DNA from: Edwardsiella hoshinae NBRC 105699 = ATCC 33379
GTDB taxonomy: Bacteria; Pseudomonadota; Gammaproteobacteria; Enterobacterales; Enterobacteriaceae
Assembly: GCF_000474215.1 (NCBI RefSeq)
Contig: NZ_BAUC01000010.1
Location: forward strand, 1 to 64,000
Direction of reading: 5' to 3'
DNA: 64,000 nucleotides
In this document: positions 19,575 to 30,176 of the stretch, one piece after another
Position numbering within the stretch: position 1 is the stretch's first letter
How the letters are laid out: every line of letters starts with the position of its first letter
Made by a program: the position numbers and the translations under genes
Notes under the pieces: model-generated
What the model was told of the DNA's origin: nothing
What the model saw: the letters and a program-made list of their open reading frames with translations, nothing else
The model's database searches: none

Positions 19575-21071
19575 ATGCTACATCTCTTTGCAGGGCTAGA
19601 TTTCCATACTGGCCTAATGTTAGTCCTCGCACTGCTGTTTGTGCTGTTCTACGAAGCCATCAACGGCTTCCACGACACGGCCAACGCGGTCGCCACCGTC
19701 ATTTACACCCGTGCGCTGCGCTCGCAGATTGCTGTGGTGATGTCTGGTATTTTCAACTTCCTCGGCGTCATGTTGGGCGGTCTGAGCGTGGCTTATGCTA
19801 TCGTTCACCTGCTGCCGACCGACCTGCTGCTGAACGTCGGCTCCTCCCATGGTTTGGCGATGATGTTCTCCCTGTTGTTGGCGGCGATCATCTGGAACCT
19901 GGGCACCTGGTACTTCGGCTTACCAGCCTCCAGCTCACATACCTTGATCGGTGCCATCATCGGTATCGCACTCACCAACGCGTTGATGACGCACACCTCA
20001 GTGGTCGATGCTCTCAACATTCCCAAGATGATTGAGATCTTCCTGTCATTGATCATCTCACCAATCGTTGGTCTGCTGTTGGCGGGCCTGATGGTGTGGT
20101 GCTTGCGTCGTTACTGGAGCGGCACCAAGAAGCGTCGCCGTATCCATATGACGCCGGCCGAGCGCGAGAAGATCGACGGCAAACGTAAGCCGCCGTTCTG
20201 GACCCGTATCGCCTTGATCGTCTCGGCCATCGGCGTCAGCTTCTCCCACGGCGCCAATGACGGCCAGAAAGGGATCGGTCTACTGATGCTGGTACTGATC
20301 GGCGTCGCTCCGGCCGGATTTGTGATGAATATGGATGCCACCGGGTATGACATCGCCCGTACGCGCGATGCCATCACCCATCTGGATCAGTATTATCGCC
20401 AGCATCAGGCCGACCTGAGCCATGTCATCAACACTGAGCCGGAGATCCCGGCCAGTGAGGAGGGCCAGGGTAGCAAGATCTTCCACTGCAACCCGGCACG
20501 GGCGCAACTCGCCATCGCCAGCGCACAGAGCATGCTGGCCAATCTGCAAAACTACGATCAGCTGACGGTCGATCAACGCAGCCATATGCGTCGTCTGCTG
20601 ATGTGTGTGGCGGATACCGCCGGCAAGGTCGCTAAGTTGCCGGAAACCAGCGACAGCAATAAGCGCTTCTTAGGCGATCTGCGTAAAGATCTGCTAGCGA
20701 CCGTCGAATACGCCCCGATGTGGATCATCGTCGCCGTCGCGCTCGCCCTGTCCTTGGGAACCATGGTCGGTTGGCGCCGCGTTGCCACCACCATCGGCGA
20801 GAAGATCGGTAAGAAAGGCATGACTTACGCGCAGGGCGTATCGGCCCAGATGACCGCGGCCATCTCCATCGGCGTCGCCAGTTATACCGGGATGCCCGTG
20901 TCCACCACCCACGTACTCTCCTCGGCGGTGACCGGCACCATGCTGGTCGACGGTGGCGGCGTACAGGGTAAGACGGTGAAAAACATCCTGCTGGCCTGGG
21001 TGCTGACCCTGCCGATGGCCATCGTCATTTCCAGTCTGTTGTACTGGCTGGCGTTAACCTTCGTGGTCTAA
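19575..21071 (+). CDS. pitA: Low-affinity inorganic phosphate transporter PitA
   Basis: 498 residues from ATG 19575 ([13 protein letters not shown]), which matches the E. coli start; an upstream in-frame ATG would add 34 residues without family resemblance. The two PiT signature halves are present: [18 protein letters not shown] near the N-terminus and [14 protein letters not shown] mid-protein. About ten membrane segments flank a long soluble loop (residues 270-390). It takes up metal-phosphate with protons. The uspB-uspA-dtpB genes follow as in E. coli but with an inserted transporter gene. Confidence 0.95.
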   Translation: MLHLFAGLDFHTGLMLVLALLFVLFYEAINGFHDTANAVATVIYTRALRSQIAVVMSGIFNFLGVMLGGLSVAYAIVHLLPTDLLLNVGSSHGLAMMFSLLLAAIIWNLGTWYFGLPASSSHTLIGAIIGIALTNALMTHTSVVDALNIPKMIEIFLSLIISPIVGLLLAGLMVWCLRRYWSGTKKRRRIHMTPAEREKIDGKRKPPFWTRIALIVSAIGVSFSHGANDGQKGIGLLMLVLIGVAPAGFVMNMDATGYDIARTRDAITHLDQYYRQHQADLSHVINTEPEIPASEEGQGSKIFHCNPARAQLAIASAQSMLANLQNYDQLTVDQRSHMRRLLMCVADTAGKVAKLPETSDSNKRFLGDLRKDLLATVEYAPMWIIVAVALALSLGTMVGWRRVATTIGEKIGKKGMTYAQGVSAQMTAAISIGVASYTGMPVSTTHVLSSAVTGTMLVDGGGVQGKTVKNILLAWVLTLPMAIVISSLLYWLALTFVV

Positions 21072-21092
21072 CCGCCTGCCGACAAACTTACG

Positions 21093-21118
21093 AAGCCCGT
21101 CAACGACGGGCTTTTTTA
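21093..21118 (+). terminator. pitA terminator
   Basis: AAGCCCGTC / GACGGGCTT with a 3-nt loop, followed by TTTTTT: a textbook intrinsic terminator 22 bp after the pitA stop. Confidence 0.9.
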
Positions 21119-21227
21119 CGCTATTCAGCAATGAACCGTCTTGACGGAGGGCACCACGCCCAGCACGGCGCACCGTGTGGTGCAGCGGCTCGGTGCGCAT
21201 AGCCCGCCGACATCGCTGCCCCCGCCA

Positions 21228-22577
21228 TTAGTACAGACCATGCAACAAGATCACCCCAATGCACAGCGGAGCCGCATAACGCCAGGTAACACGCAATGCC
21301 CGGCGCCACAACGGCGACAACGTCGGCGGCAACAGGCCTTCCAACTGTGGGGACCAGCCAAACAACAGGCAGATGACGAGGGCAAACAGCGGCATCATCA
21401 GGTTCGAGGTCATAAAGTCCAGCCAATCGAACAACGTCCGCCCCGCCCAGGTGTAATCGGCCAGCGGGCCAAACGACAAGGTAACCGGGATCCCAGCCAG
21501 CATGATGCTGACACTGACCAATAAAGTCGCGTTACGGCGTGACCATCCCCAACGGCCGCTGGCGAAAGCCACGATATGCTCCAACAAGGAGATAGAGGAA
21601 GAGAGTGCCGCCAGCAGCAGTAAGACGAAAAACGCCACCGCCCACACGCTAGCGAAAGGCAGATGGTTAAAGAAGACCGGCATGGTCATAAAGGTCAGCC
21701 CCGGGCCGGCGCTCGGGTCCAGACCGGCGGCACTCAGCGCTGGAAAGATCATCAAGCCGGCCAATACGCAAACCAAACAGGACAGCGCCACCACCCATAG
21801 GCTGGAACGCGCCACGCCATCACTGCTCGGCAGATAGGCCCCATAGGTGGTATGGATCCCCAGACCGACGGACAGGGAGAAAAATGCCAGGCCCAACGCA
21901 TCCAAGACGCTTTTCCCCGTCAGATGGCTGAAGTCGGGCCACAAAAAAAGATGCAGGCCCGCGGTCGCCCCCGGCAGAGTCAAGGCGATAGCGATCAGCG
22001 CCAGCATGATCACCAGTAACAACGGCATCATCACCTTTACCGCTTTCTCCACCCCACGCTGTACCCCGCCCAACACCACATAGGCGGTCAGCGCGGCGAA
22101 CAACAGGTGAGTCATCACCGGCCAATAGGGGTGGCTGATGTAGTGACTAAACAGACGCTGAAACCCCTGCGCCTCCCCCCCCTGAAAGCGACCGGCCGCG
22201 GCCATCAACGTATAGCCCACTGTCCAACCGCCAACCACGCTATAAAAGCTATAGATACACCAACTGGTGATGATACCGAGCAGACCGACCCACCCCCAAT
22301 GACGGCCGCACAACTGACGAAACGCCTGCACCACACTCTGACGGCTATGGCTACCCAGCAGCGTCTCGGCCATAAAGACCGCCAATCCCAGGGTAAAGCT
22401 AAACAGCAGGAATAGCAGCAGGAAAGCACCGCCACCGTTAGTAGCCGTCACATAGGGGAACTTCCAGATGGCGCCAATACCGATCGCCGAGCCGGCGGCG
22501 GCCAAGATATGGCCCACGCGCGATGACCATTGGGGAGCGCGGCTCACCGCCTGATCGCTGTCTAACGCTTGACTCAT
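21228..22577 (-). CDS. Neurotransmitter:sodium symporter (NSS) family transporter
   Basis: 449 residues with 11 or so membrane helices. It begins with the NSS signature WSSRVGHILAAAGSAIGIGAIWKFPY, where TM1 carries Na+ and substrate ligands; then NGGGAFLLLFL (TM2) and FFSLSVGLGIHTTYGAY (TM6 unwound region). Bacterial relatives (LeuT, MhsT, TnaT) are Na+-coupled amino acid importers; the substrate here is unknown. It lies between pitA and uspB, where E. coli has nothing, so it is a lineage-specific insertion. It is convergent with pitA. Confidence 0.9.
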   Translation of the reverse strand: MSQALDSDQAVSRAPQWSSRVGHILAAAGSAIGIGAIWKFPYVTATNGGGAFLLLFLLFSFTLGLAVFMAETLLGSHSRQSVVQAFRQLCGRHWGWVGLLGIITSWCIYSFYSVVGGWTVGYTLMAAAGRFQGGEAQGFQRLFSHYISHPYWPVMTHLLFAALTAYVVLGGVQRGVEKAVKVMMPLLLVIMLALIAIALTLPGATAGLHLFLWPDFSHLTGKSVLDALGLAFFSLSVGLGIHTTYGAYLPSSDGVARSSLWVVALSCLVCVLAGLMIFPALSAAGLDPSAGPGLTFMTMPVFFNHLPFASVWAVAFFVLLLLAALSSSISLLEHIVAFASGRWGWSRRNATLLVSVSIMLAGIPVTLSFGPLADYTWAGRTLFDWLDFMTSNLMMPLFALVICLLFGWSPQLEGLLPPTLSPLWRRALRVTWRYAAPLCIGVILLHGLY

Positions 22578-22634
22578 AACATCACTCCGGTTGAATGAGA
22601 GGTGCCGGAGTACGTCTTGAGGTGTCGCTACAAC

Positions 22635-22662
22635 AAGGCCGCCATCCGGCGGCCTTGAGAAA
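22635..22662 (-). terminator. Hairpin between uspB and the NSS gene
   Basis: AAGGCCGCC / GGCGGCCTT forms a perfect 9-bp stem with loop ATCC. On the minus strand it lies about 160 bp after uspB and about 60 bp upstream of the NSS gene start. It may end uspB transcription. The T-tract on that side is poor. Confidence 0.5.
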
Positions 22663-22812
22663 ATAGAGGGTATAAACAGGCCGCCCTAAGTGCTAAGGAG
22701 AAGAAGTAGGTTTAGCAGGCGACGCTGGACTGGCATAGTCATCAATATCCGTAATGAGAAATACTTTTTCACCCTATAACAATCCATCCAATTAGGCAAC
22801 GCTCATGTTTCG

Positions 22813-23148
22813 TCAATGCCAAATGGCCAGCCCGATCAGGGCTAAGGTCACCAAGCCGCATAGGACGCTAGTCAGAATAAATTGGCGGCGCAGTCGCTCA
22901 CAACGGCGGATAAATTCATCGTCATGATGATCGTTGTAACGACGTTCATAAATATAGCGTACCAGGCGTAACTGCTTACTGGGTTGCCCATGACTGGTAA
23001 AGAAGCCACCGCCATCGACATACTGATAGAGCAATGGATCACAACCGCGCAACACCACCAGCAGGGAGCGCAAAGAGGAGTAATAACGCAGCATGTTGAC
23101 TACGCACACAATAAACAACGCCCAGAATAGTGCGACGGTATTAATCAT
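22813..23148 (-). CDS. uspB: Universal stress protein B
   Basis: 111 residues, identical in length to E. coli UspB. Two membrane helices, one at each end ([20 protein letters not shown] and the C-terminal [19 protein letters not shown]), flank a basic cytoplasmic middle. It is a sigma-S-dependent membrane protein linked to ethanol resistance in E. coli. It is divergent from uspA across a 611-bp gap. Confidence 0.95.
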   Translation of the reverse strand: MINTVALFWALFIVCVVNMLRYYSSLRSLLVVLRGCDPLLYQYVDGGGFFTSHGQPSKQLRLVRYIYERRYNDHHDDEFIRRCERLRRQFILTSVLCGLVTLALIGLAIWH

Positions 23149-23759
23149 GATCTCCCCCTCCTGGCATCCTCACGGCATAGCGCTGCCGAGGACGCGATAG
23201 TGAACTCGACAATGCCGGCGCAGCGTGCCGCCGGCCCATGGTGTTGTCATCAAGAGACGGTATTCCCTGCCCGAGGGATTACAATTATTAGTGTAGGAAA
23301 TCTCACGGCAACCGTGTGAAGATCACAAAAATTATTTCTTCCCCGCCTGACACGCCCAGACCCACTACGCTATAGGTTAAAGATTTCATTATAGATTCGG
23401 CGAGGGTGCCGCCAAAATATCCACGAAACCACCTTATCTTGGGGGTAAATCAACTTTTGCGCGCAATCGGGAAACAGTGCTTGATTTACCCTGCGGCGAT
23501 CCTTATAAGAAATGAGTTAAGTATATTACTAGGCTATGTCCCGCAAGGGGGTATGTGTAGCGCAGACGCCATTGCGGGACACAGCCTGACACTTTCCGGT
23601 CACGGTCTTCTCTGGGTAAACAACACGACCACCACCCTGTGAGCCGTATGACATATCTCACTACCCGGACAGTGCTATGATACAGGTATCGCCAGCACGC
23701 CCGCCGGGGCAGACGAAACCTGTGATACCCGTTAATCGGCTTTAGGAAGGAGCGCTCTT
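23149..23759. promoter_or_regulatory. uspB / uspA divergent intergenic region
   Basis: 611 bp holding the divergent promoters. The only clear structure is the inverted repeat at 23531-23587 (listed separately). uspA has a strong ribosome site, AGGAAGGAG, at about 23747-23755. No operator was assigned. Confidence 0.55.
23531..23587. repeat. 57-bp inverted repeat between uspB and uspA
   Basis: AGGCTATGTCCCGCAA and TTGCGGGACACAGCCT pair over 16 bp with one mismatch (a possible G-U wobble), enclosing a 25-bp centre. The arm sequence AGGCTGTGTC is also found at 496-505 and, inverted, at 2334-2343. A small dispersed palindromic element is likely. Confidence 0.65.
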
Positions 23760-24197
23760 ATGGCTTATAAACACATTCTGGTTGCTGTAGACCTTTCCCC
23801 GGAAAGTAACATACTGGTCGAAAAAGCCGTGTCCATGGCACGCCCCTACGACGCGAAGGTTTCGTTGATCCACGTGGACGTCAATTATTCCGACCTGTAT
23901 ACCGGTCTGATCGACGTCAACCTAGGCGATATGCAGAAACGCATCTCCGATGAGACCCATCATGCCTTGACCGAGCTGTCTCAGCATGCCGGTTATCCGA
24001 TCACCGAGACCCTGAGCGGCAGTGGCGATCTCGGGCAGGTTCTGGTCGACGCCATCAAGAAATACGATATGGATCTGGTGCTGTGCGGCCACCATCAAGA
24101 TTTCTGGAGCAAGCTGATGTCCTCTGCACGCCAGCTGATCAATACCGTGCACATCGACATGCTGATCGTGCCGTTAAAGGATGAAGAAGACGATTAA
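23760..24197 (+). CDS. uspA: Universal stress protein A
   Basis: 145 residues, beginning [16 protein letters not shown] as in enterobacterial UspA. It has the Rossmann-like Usp fold, and like E. coli UspA lacks the full GxxG-9x-GS ATP-binding signature. A dimeric cytoplasmic protein induced by growth arrest and many stresses. It is preceded by a strong Shine-Dalgarno sequence and followed by a terminator, so it is monocistronic. Confidence 0.96.
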   Translation: MAYKHILVAVDLSPESNILVEKAVSMARPYDAKVSLIHVDVNYSDLYTGLIDVNLGDMQKRISDETHHALTELSQHAGYPITETLSGSGDLGQVLVDAIKKYDMDLVLCGHHQDFWSKLMSSARQLINTVHIDMLIVPLKDEEDD

Positions 24198-24228
24198 TTT
24201 GTCCTGACATCCTCCCCGCTCTTCCCCC

Positions 24229-24258
24229 GCCACGGCATGTATGCCGTGGCGTTTTTTT
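24229..24258 (+). terminator. uspA terminator
   Basis: GCCACGGCAT / ATGCCGTGGC, a 10-bp perfect stem, followed by GTTTTTTT. Confidence 0.92.
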
Positions 24259-24459
24259 ATCTTTCCCGCCAATTTTTAGCAAAAGAGTGAACAAACGCTC
24301 AATTAACAAACAATCAAAATAATAATCTAATAATCGAAGCTAAATAGCGCATTTAATACAGTTGATTTGTTTATAAAATAGAATTCTATTTCACCAAAAT
24401 GTATCTATGCATCACACTATCATTTTTACCAACATAACAATAATCTGAGGCCAACCACA

Positions 24460-25935
24460 ATGAACACCACCACGCCGGGCTTACTCCATCAGCCTAAGCC
24501 ATTTTTCATGATATTTTTCATAGAATTATGGGAACGTTTCGGTTATTACGGCGTACAGGGCATTCTGGCCGTCTTCTTCGTAAAACAGCTAGGATTCTCC
24601 CAGGAGCAAGCCTTCATTACCTTCGGAGCTTTCGCCGCCCTGGTCTATGGCCTGATCTCCATCGGCGGTTACGTCGGTGACCATCTGCTTGGGACCAAAC
24701 GCACCATGGTGCTCGGCGCTATCGTATTAGCCTTAGGCTACTTTATGACCGGGATGTCGCTGCTCAAACCACAGATGATCTTTGTCGCCCTCGGCACTAT
24801 CGCCGTCGGTAACGGACTGTTTAAGGCCAATCCGGCCAGTCTGCTCTCCAAGTGCTATCCGCCGAAAGATCCGCGCCTGGATGGGGCGTTCACACTGTTC
24901 TACATGTCGATCAACATCGGCTCGTTGATTTCACTCTCCCTGGCCCCGATCATCGCCGAACGCTTCGGCTATGCCGTAACTTATAATTTGTGTGGCGCGG
25001 GGCTGATCATCGCCCTGTTGGTCTACTTCGCCTGCCGTGGCATGGTGCGCAACCTCGGCTCCGAGCCCGATCACCTGCCGTTGAACTATGGCAAGCTGTT
25101 GCTCGTCCTGGCCGGTTCCATTGTCATGATCGCCATCTGCGCCTGGCTGATGCATAACGTTGGCGTCGCTAACATCGTGTTGATCGCCGTCTCTGTGGTG
25201 GTGATTTACTTCTTCTTCCGCGAAGCCTTCAAGCAAGATGTCCAGGGGCGTAACCGCATGTTCGTCGCCTTCATCCTGATGATCGAGGCGGTGCTGTTCT
25301 ACATCCTCTATGCGCAGATGCCGACCTCGCTAAACTTCTTCGCCATCAACAATGTGCGTCACGAGATCTTCGGCTTCGCTATTAACCCGGTCAGTTTCCA
25401 GGCCCTCAACCCCTTCTGGGTGGTGATCGCCAGCCCGGTGTTAGCCTCGATCTATACCCACCTCGGTAGTCGTGGACGCGATCTGAGCATGCCGACCAAG
25501 TTTACCCTGGGAATGCTGTTATGTTCGTTAGGCTTCCTGACCGCCGCCGCCGCGGGTCTATGGTTCGCCGACGCTCAGGGGCTAACCTCCCCTTGGTTCG
25601 TCGTCTTGGTTTACCTGTTCCAGAGCCTGGGTGAGTTGATGATCAGCGCTCTGGGACTGGCGATGGTCGCCGCACTGGTGCCCCAGTATCTGATGGGTTT
25701 CATCCTCGGAATGTGGTTCCTGACCCAAGCCGCCGCCTTCCTACTCGGCGGTTATGTCGCCACCTTCACCGCCGTACCAGACGGCATCACCGATCCATTA
25801 CAGACGCTGCCCATCTACACCAGCGTATTCGGTAAGATCGGTATCGCGACGCTGATTGTCGCGCTGGTGATGGCCGCCTTGGTTCCCTGGCTCAAGCGCA
25901 TGATGAATACGCAAAGCGACGGCCAGAACGCCTGA
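24460..25935 (+). CDS. dtpB: Dipeptide/tripeptide permease DtpB
   Basis: 491 residues, proton-dependent oligopeptide transporter (POT) family, with about 14 membrane segments. The ExxER-type motif in TM1 is visible as [21 protein letters not shown]. The PTR2 signature region [20 protein letters not shown] is also present. It imports di- and tripeptides with protons. Placement after uspA and length (489 in E. coli) support DtpB over its paralogue DtpA. The 262-bp region before it is strongly AT-rich. Confidence 0.92.
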   Translation: MNTTTPGLLHQPKPFFMIFFIELWERFGYYGVQGILAVFFVKQLGFSQEQAFITFGAFAALVYGLISIGGYVGDHLLGTKRTMVLGAIVLALGYFMTGMSLLKPQMIFVALGTIAVGNGLFKANPASLLSKCYPPKDPRLDGAFTLFYMSINIGSLISLSLAPIIAERFGYAVTYNLCGAGLIIALLVYFACRGMVRNLGSEPDHLPLNYGKLLLVLAGSIVMIAICAWLMHNVGVANIVLIAVSVVVIYFFFREAFKQDVQGRNRMFVAFILMIEAVLFYILYAQMPTSLNFFAINNVRHEIFGFAINPVSFQALNPFWVVIASPVLASIYTHLGSRGRDLSMPTKFTLGMLLCSLGFLTAAAAGLWFADAQGLTSPWFVVLVYLFQSLGELMISALGLAMVAALVPQYLMGFILGMWFLTQAAAFLLGGYVATFTAVPDGITDPLQTLPIYTSVFGKIGIATLIVALVMAALVPWLKRMMNTQSDGQNA

Positions 25936-25950
25936 TTATCCTCTGTACAA

Positions 25951-25983
25951 CAAGGCCCTGCTAGCACAGGGCTTTGTTCTTTC
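25951..25983 (+). terminator. dtpB terminator
   Basis: CAAGGCCCTG / CAGGGCTTTG stem (one G-U wobble) around CTAGCA, followed by TTCTTTC. Confidence 0.8.
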
Positions 25984-26110
25984 TCCCACCTCGGCAAACG
26001 CCTTGCATCGCTAATCGATCGCGATGTTATAGTCCGAATAGCCTATTTTTTAGGCGCCTTGCCGCCCCGCGGCCACATATGCTCTCCCCCTACTCTCACC
26101 AGGAGCCCCT

Positions 26111-27457
26111 ATGGCATCGATCGATTCTGTCGAGCAGTTTATGCAGCACGTCCTATTACGTGACCCACACCAGCCGGAGTTTGCCCAGGCCGTGCGTGAA
26201 GTCATGACCACTCTCTGGCCCTTTCTACAACAGCATCCCCACTACCGCCAAGCCGCCCTGCTAGAGCGCCTGATCGAGCCGGAAAGGGTGATCCAGTTTC
26301 GTGTCAGTTGGGTCGACGACCACAACCAAGTACAAGTGAACCGCGCCTGGCGCGTGCAATTTAGCTCTGCCATCGGCCCCTACAAGGGCGGGATGCGTTT
26401 TCATCCCTCAGTCAATCTGTCGATCCTCAAGTTTCTCGGCTTCGAGCAGACCCTGAAAAATGCCCTCACCACCCTACCGATGGGCGGTGCCAAGGGAGGC
26501 TGTGACTTTAACCCCAAAGGGAAAAGCGACGGTGAGATCATGCGTTTCTGCCAAGCACTGATCAGCGAACTGTACCGTCATCTCGGCCCCGATACGGATG
26601 TTCCCGCTGGTGATATCGGCGTCGGCAGCCGCGAAGTGGGCTATATGGCGGGAATGATGAAGAAGCTCACCAACCATACCGCCTGCGTGTTCACCGGCAA
26701 GGGGCTCAGCTTCGGCGGCAGCCTCATGCGCCCTCAGGCGACAGGATATGGTCTGATTTACTTTACCGAGGCCATGCTACAACGCCACGGCCTCGGCATG
26801 GAGGGGATGCGCGTCGCCGTCTCCGGCTCGGGCAATGTGGCACAGTACGCTATTGAAAAGGCAATGGCGCTAGGTGCCACGGTGATCACCGCCTCCGACT
26901 CTAACGGCTGCGTGGTGGATGAAGCCGGCTTTAACGCGGAGAAACTGGCGCAACTCTGCGCTATCAAAGCCTCGCCGGACGGACGCATCGCCGACTATGC
27001 CCGCGCTCGCGGCCTGACCTATCTACCGGGCCAACAGCCTTGGCACGTACCGGTCGACATCGCTCTCCCCTGCGCCACCCAGAATGAACTGGACAACGAA
27101 GCCGCCCGGATGCTGATCGCCAATGGGGTACGTGCCGTGGCCGAAGGCGCCAACATGCCCACTACCCTCGACGCCACCGATCGCCTCTTGCAGGCCGGCG
27201 TGTTGTTCGCCCCAGGCAAGGCGGCCAACGCCGGTGGCGTCGCTACCTCGGGGTTAGAGATGGCGCAGAATGCCGCACGCCTGTCATGGACGGCCGAGCA
27301 GGTTGATCAACGCCTACGCCAGATCATGCTCGACATTCACCAAGCCTGCGTCGACTACAGTGGCGAGCCAACGGGCCAGACTCACTATGTGCGCGGTGCC
27401 AACATCGCCGGTTTTGTTAAAGTCGCCGACGCGATGCTGGCCCAAGGGGTGCTGTAA
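26111..27457 (+). CDS. gdhA: NADP-specific glutamate dehydrogenase
   Basis: 448 residues (E. coli 447). Substrate and catalytic segments are clear: GPYKGGMRFHPSVN, LPMGGAKGGCDFNPKGKSD (catalytic Lys), DVPAGDIGVGSREVGYM, and the dinucleotide fold VSGSGNVAQYA. It aminates 2-oxoglutarate with ammonium and NADPH when nitrogen and energy are plentiful. AGGAG precedes ATG 26111. It is convergent with the sensor kinase gene. In E. coli gdhA is elsewhere, so this block (gdhA to the SIS gene) is an insertion between dtpB and rsmJ. Confidence 0.96.
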   Translation: MASIDSVEQFMQHVLLRDPHQPEFAQAVREVMTTLWPFLQQHPHYRQAALLERLIEPERVIQFRVSWVDDHNQVQVNRAWRVQFSSAIGPYKGGMRFHPSVNLSILKFLGFEQTLKNALTTLPMGGAKGGCDFNPKGKSDGEIMRFCQALISELYRHLGPDTDVPAGDIGVGSREVGYMAGMMKKLTNHTACVFTGKGLSFGGSLMRPQATGYGLIYFTEAMLQRHGLGMEGMRVAVSGSGNVAQYAIEKAMALGATVITASDSNGCVVDEAGFNAEKLAQLCAIKASPDGRIADYARARGLTYLPGQQPWHVPVDIALPCATQNELDNEAARMLIANGVRAVAEGANMPTTLDATDRLLQAGVLFAPGKAANAGGVATSGLEMAQNAARLSWTAEQVDQRLRQIMLDIHQACVDYSGEPTGQTHYVRGANIAGFVKVADAMLAQGVL

Positions 27458-27466
27458 TACCGGTTT

Positions 27467-27484
27467 CGCGCCCCGCGGGGCGCG
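27467..27484. terminator. GC palindrome between gdhA and the kinase gene
   Basis: An 18-bp perfect palindrome, CGCGCCCC / GGGGCGCG with central GC, lies in the 28-bp gap between convergent stops. It has no T-run and so is only a tentative terminator. Confidence 0.45.
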
Positions 27485-27485
27485 C

Positions 27486-28949
27486 CTACAAGGGTAAAGA
27501 GAGGCGGAAACAGGCCCCAGGCCGCGACGCCACCAAGGCGATATCACCGTCGTGTAGCGCCAGCATCCGCTTAACGATCAACAGTCCCACGCCACCGCTT
27601 CCCGGGTGCCGCTCGCTGGATGACAGCGGACGCTGGAACAGGGCATCCTGCAACGCATCAGCGACACCGGGACCGCTATCGCACAGCTCCACCCATAAAC
27701 GCCCCTGCGCCTGCCATAGCTGTACCACGATGCGCCCACCCGGCGGTGTATGACGCAAGGCGTTATCCAGCAGATTGGTCAGAACTCGCTCCATCATGTG
27801 GATATCCGCCGTGATCGACGGTAATCCCGCCACCACGTCGGTGCTCAGCGTCAAGCCACGCGTCTCAGCGGCCAGCTCAAACTTTTGAAAGACATCCTGC
27901 ACTAACTCGGCAAAAGAGAAAGGCTCACGCTGTGGCTTGACCGCTCCATACTCCAGGCGCGCCAGCTCGAACAGTTGCTGCGCCAGATGCCCCACCTTCT
28001 GGCTCTGCGCCAAGGCGGTCGCCAGATAGCGCCGGCGCTCCGCTTCGCCGAGGCTATCCTGTTTCAGGCTCAGGGTTTCCAGATAGCCGTGCAACGAGGT
28101 CAGGGGTGTACGCAGATCATGCGAGACGGTGGTGATGAACTCGCGCCGCTGGCGATCCTGCTCGGCCAGACGCCGCCACTGCTCCGTGATACGCCGCGCC
28201 ATACGGCCAAACGCCCGCTGCAAACGCGCCACCTCATCCTCCCCTTGCACCTGCTGCAACGCCGCCAATGTCTCCGGGCTGAGCGTCTCCAACCCCTCAC
28301 GCTCCAGGCGATCCACCTGACGGGTCAAGGCATGTACCGGGCGCGTCACCCAGCGGTACACCAGCAACCAGGCCAACAATCCGCAGCTCAAGATCAAGGC
28401 GATCGACCAGCCGACCATCGGCCAAGCCGAGCTGAGGCGGACGTCGTCACTCAACCGGTTATACGCCTCCCCCTGCAACACCACATACAGATAACCACGC
28501 GTATGGCCGTTCATGGTCAACGGCGCGACGCTAAACACCTTCTTGCCGTCGAGGCTACGCGGATCGTCGCCATACAACGGCAACATCTTACCGGCTAAGA
28601 AAGCGTCGATCGGCGCCAGACTGACACGATGGCGCATGATGCGCCCCGGCGGGGCCGCGTCAGCGATAATCTGCCCCTGGCTATCCAGGAGATAAACCTC
28701 CACACTAGGATTCACCGCCATCAGTTGATCGAACAATCGTTTTACCGAAACCCGATTCACCCCGTCGGCCTGCAACAGGGCATTATGTCGGGCAATATGA
28801 CTGGCCAGATCGGCAGACAAACGCTGGATCACCTGATGGCTGTAAGCGGTGTTACTACGCAGCTGCAACCAGCCGGTTAAGGCACTGCACACCAGTAGCA
28901 GCAGCGCAAACACCAGCGCCAGACGCTGCGAGAGACTCAGGTGTCTCAT
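27486..28949 (-). CDS. Membrane sensor histidine kinase (EnvZ/RstB-like)
   Basis: 487 residues. One membrane helix near 7-27, a periplasmic sensor region to about 175, a second helix near 177-199, a HAMP domain (VTRPVHALTRQVDRLE), then HisKA with phospho-acceptor His277 in TTVSHDLRTPLTSLHGYL. The HATPase_c domain has the N box LTNLLDNALRHTPPGG and G boxes DSGPGV and GSGGVGLLIVKRM. The ligand is unknown. It overlaps the response-regulator gene by 4 bp (ATGA), and the pair is divergent from the sugar transport operon. I could not assign it to a named system. Confidence 0.88.
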   Translation of the reverse strand: MRHLSLSQRLALVFALLLLVCSALTGWLQLRSNTAYSHQVIQRLSADLASHIARHNALLQADGVNRVSVKRLFDQLMAVNPSVEVYLLDSQGQIIADAAPPGRIMRHRVSLAPIDAFLAGKMLPLYGDDPRSLDGKKVFSVAPLTMNGHTRGYLYVVLQGEAYNRLSDDVRLSSAWPMVGWSIALILSCGLLAWLLVYRWVTRPVHALTRQVDRLEREGLETLSPETLAALQQVQGEDEVARLQRAFGRMARRITEQWRRLAEQDRQRREFITTVSHDLRTPLTSLHGYLETLSLKQDSLGEAERRRYLATALAQSQKVGHLAQQLFELARLEYGAVKPQREPFSFAELVQDVFQKFELAAETRGLTLSTDVVAGLPSITADIHMMERVLTNLLDNALRHTPPGGRIVVQLWQAQGRLWVELCDSGPGVADALQDALFQRPLSSSERHPGSGGVGLLIVKRMLALHDGDIALVASRPGACFRLSLPL

Positions 28950-29659
28950 GCGATCCCCTTACCATCAGCGAACTTATAGCCGGCGCCCCATACCGTCAGG
29001 ATCCAGACCGGCTCGGTAGGATCGTCTTCGATCTTGGTGCGTAATCGATTGATATGGGTATTAACGGTGTGCTCATAACCATCATGTTGATAACCCCAGA
29101 CCTTATCCAGCAATTGGAGACGTGAAAATACCTGCCCCGGATGGCGAGCGAAGAAATAGAGCAGATCAAACTCGCGCGGCGTCAGCTCGATCGCCCGCTC
29201 CGCCACCCAAGCCTGACGCGCGATTGGGTCGAGGGTCAGGGCGCCGTGAGTCAAGCGCCCCGCCTCTAACATCAGATTACGTCCCATCGCCTCTTGGCGC
29301 CGAAACAGCGCCTTGACCCGAGCAACCAGCTCGACCATAGAGAAAGGTTTCGCCAGATAGTCATCCGCGCCCAACTCTAGCCCCAAGACACGATGCGGTT
29401 CGCTGGAGCGAGCGCTGATGATGATAATCGGGGTATAGCGCGTCATGGCGCGTACCCGACGACAGATATCCAGGCCATCCACCCCCGGCAGCATCAGATC
29501 CAGGATCAGCGCATCCCAACCGCCTTGCTCGATCAACGCCATCCCCTGATCACCATCGGCGGCATGTGTGACATGATAACCCGCATCGCTCAGATGCAGC
29601 GTGAGCAGTTCGGCGATCAAGCTGTCATCCTCCACTACCAGGATCTGTTTTCCCGTCAT
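28946..29659 (-). CDS. OmpR-family response regulator
   Basis: 237 residues. Receiver domain: acidic pair ED11-D12, phospho-acceptor Asp54 (LILDLMLPGVDGL), and Lys104 in YLAKPF. The winged-helix Trans_reg_C domain is ELTPREFDLLYFFARHPGQVFSR... with VNTHINRLRTKIE near the end. It is the first gene of the kinase pair, with a 4-bp overlap. Its promoter lies in the same 517-bp gap that feeds the divergent sugar operon, so that operon is a candidate target. Confidence 0.9.
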   Translation of the reverse strand: MTGKQILVVEDDSLIAELLTLHLSDAGYHVTHAADGDQGMALIEQGGWDALILDLMLPGVDGLDICRRVRAMTRYTPIIIISARSSEPHRVLGLELGADDYLAKPFSMVELVARVKALFRRQEAMGRNLMLEAGRLTHGALTLDPIARQAWVAERAIELTPREFDLLYFFARHPGQVFSRLQLLDKVWGYQHDGYEHTVNTHINRLRTKIEDDPTEPVWILTVWGAGYKFADGKGIA

Positions 29660-30176
29660 CGTCTCTCCTCCCCCTAGAAGTATTCAGTCTACCCGGCCTC
29701 TCATCTTCGAGTTATCACATTTTGTTTATAAAGTCGGCAACCTGACACTGACTTTCAGTCGGACTAACAACATGCCCACGCATCTCAGTGTCGACAGGTA
29801 CGCCGAGAAGTGAGCGTACTCGGTCGCGCGTGAAATAATTTTCATGAAATGAAATTGCATTATCGTTTCATCTCACAAATATAAACATTGGTCATTATCC
29901 CGCGTAAAAATGCATACTTTTCCCATACCAACGCCCGCCCAATTGATAAAAAAATGTTAACAGCAATGATGTGTTTAGCGGTAAAATAACACTAAAAAAG
30001 TAATAAAATTACCTCGCTAATTAAACCACCTCAATTTTTAACCTCAATTTATCCGCGAATTAACACATCTGGGCATGGATCACATTTCACCCGCCATAGG
30101 CAGCCAAGCATTGCCATTCTTCATTACCCTTTCCACATGAATTTTCCCAGGCTCTTACAACAACAAAGGTTCAGCC
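29660..30176. promoter_or_regulatory. Divergent region between response regulator and sugar operon
   Basis: 517 bp, clearly richer in A+T than its neighbours (especially 29830-30060). It should hold the promoters of the two-component pair and of the ABC operon. GATCACATTTCACC near 30079 matches one half of a CRP site, but the other half is poor, so it is only weakly suggestive. No direct repeats typical of an OmpR-family operator were securely seen. Confidence 0.5.

Noticed and set aside
30070..30095. CRP-binding site before the sugar operon
   Set aside because: Only one half-site fits well; the other half differs at most positions.
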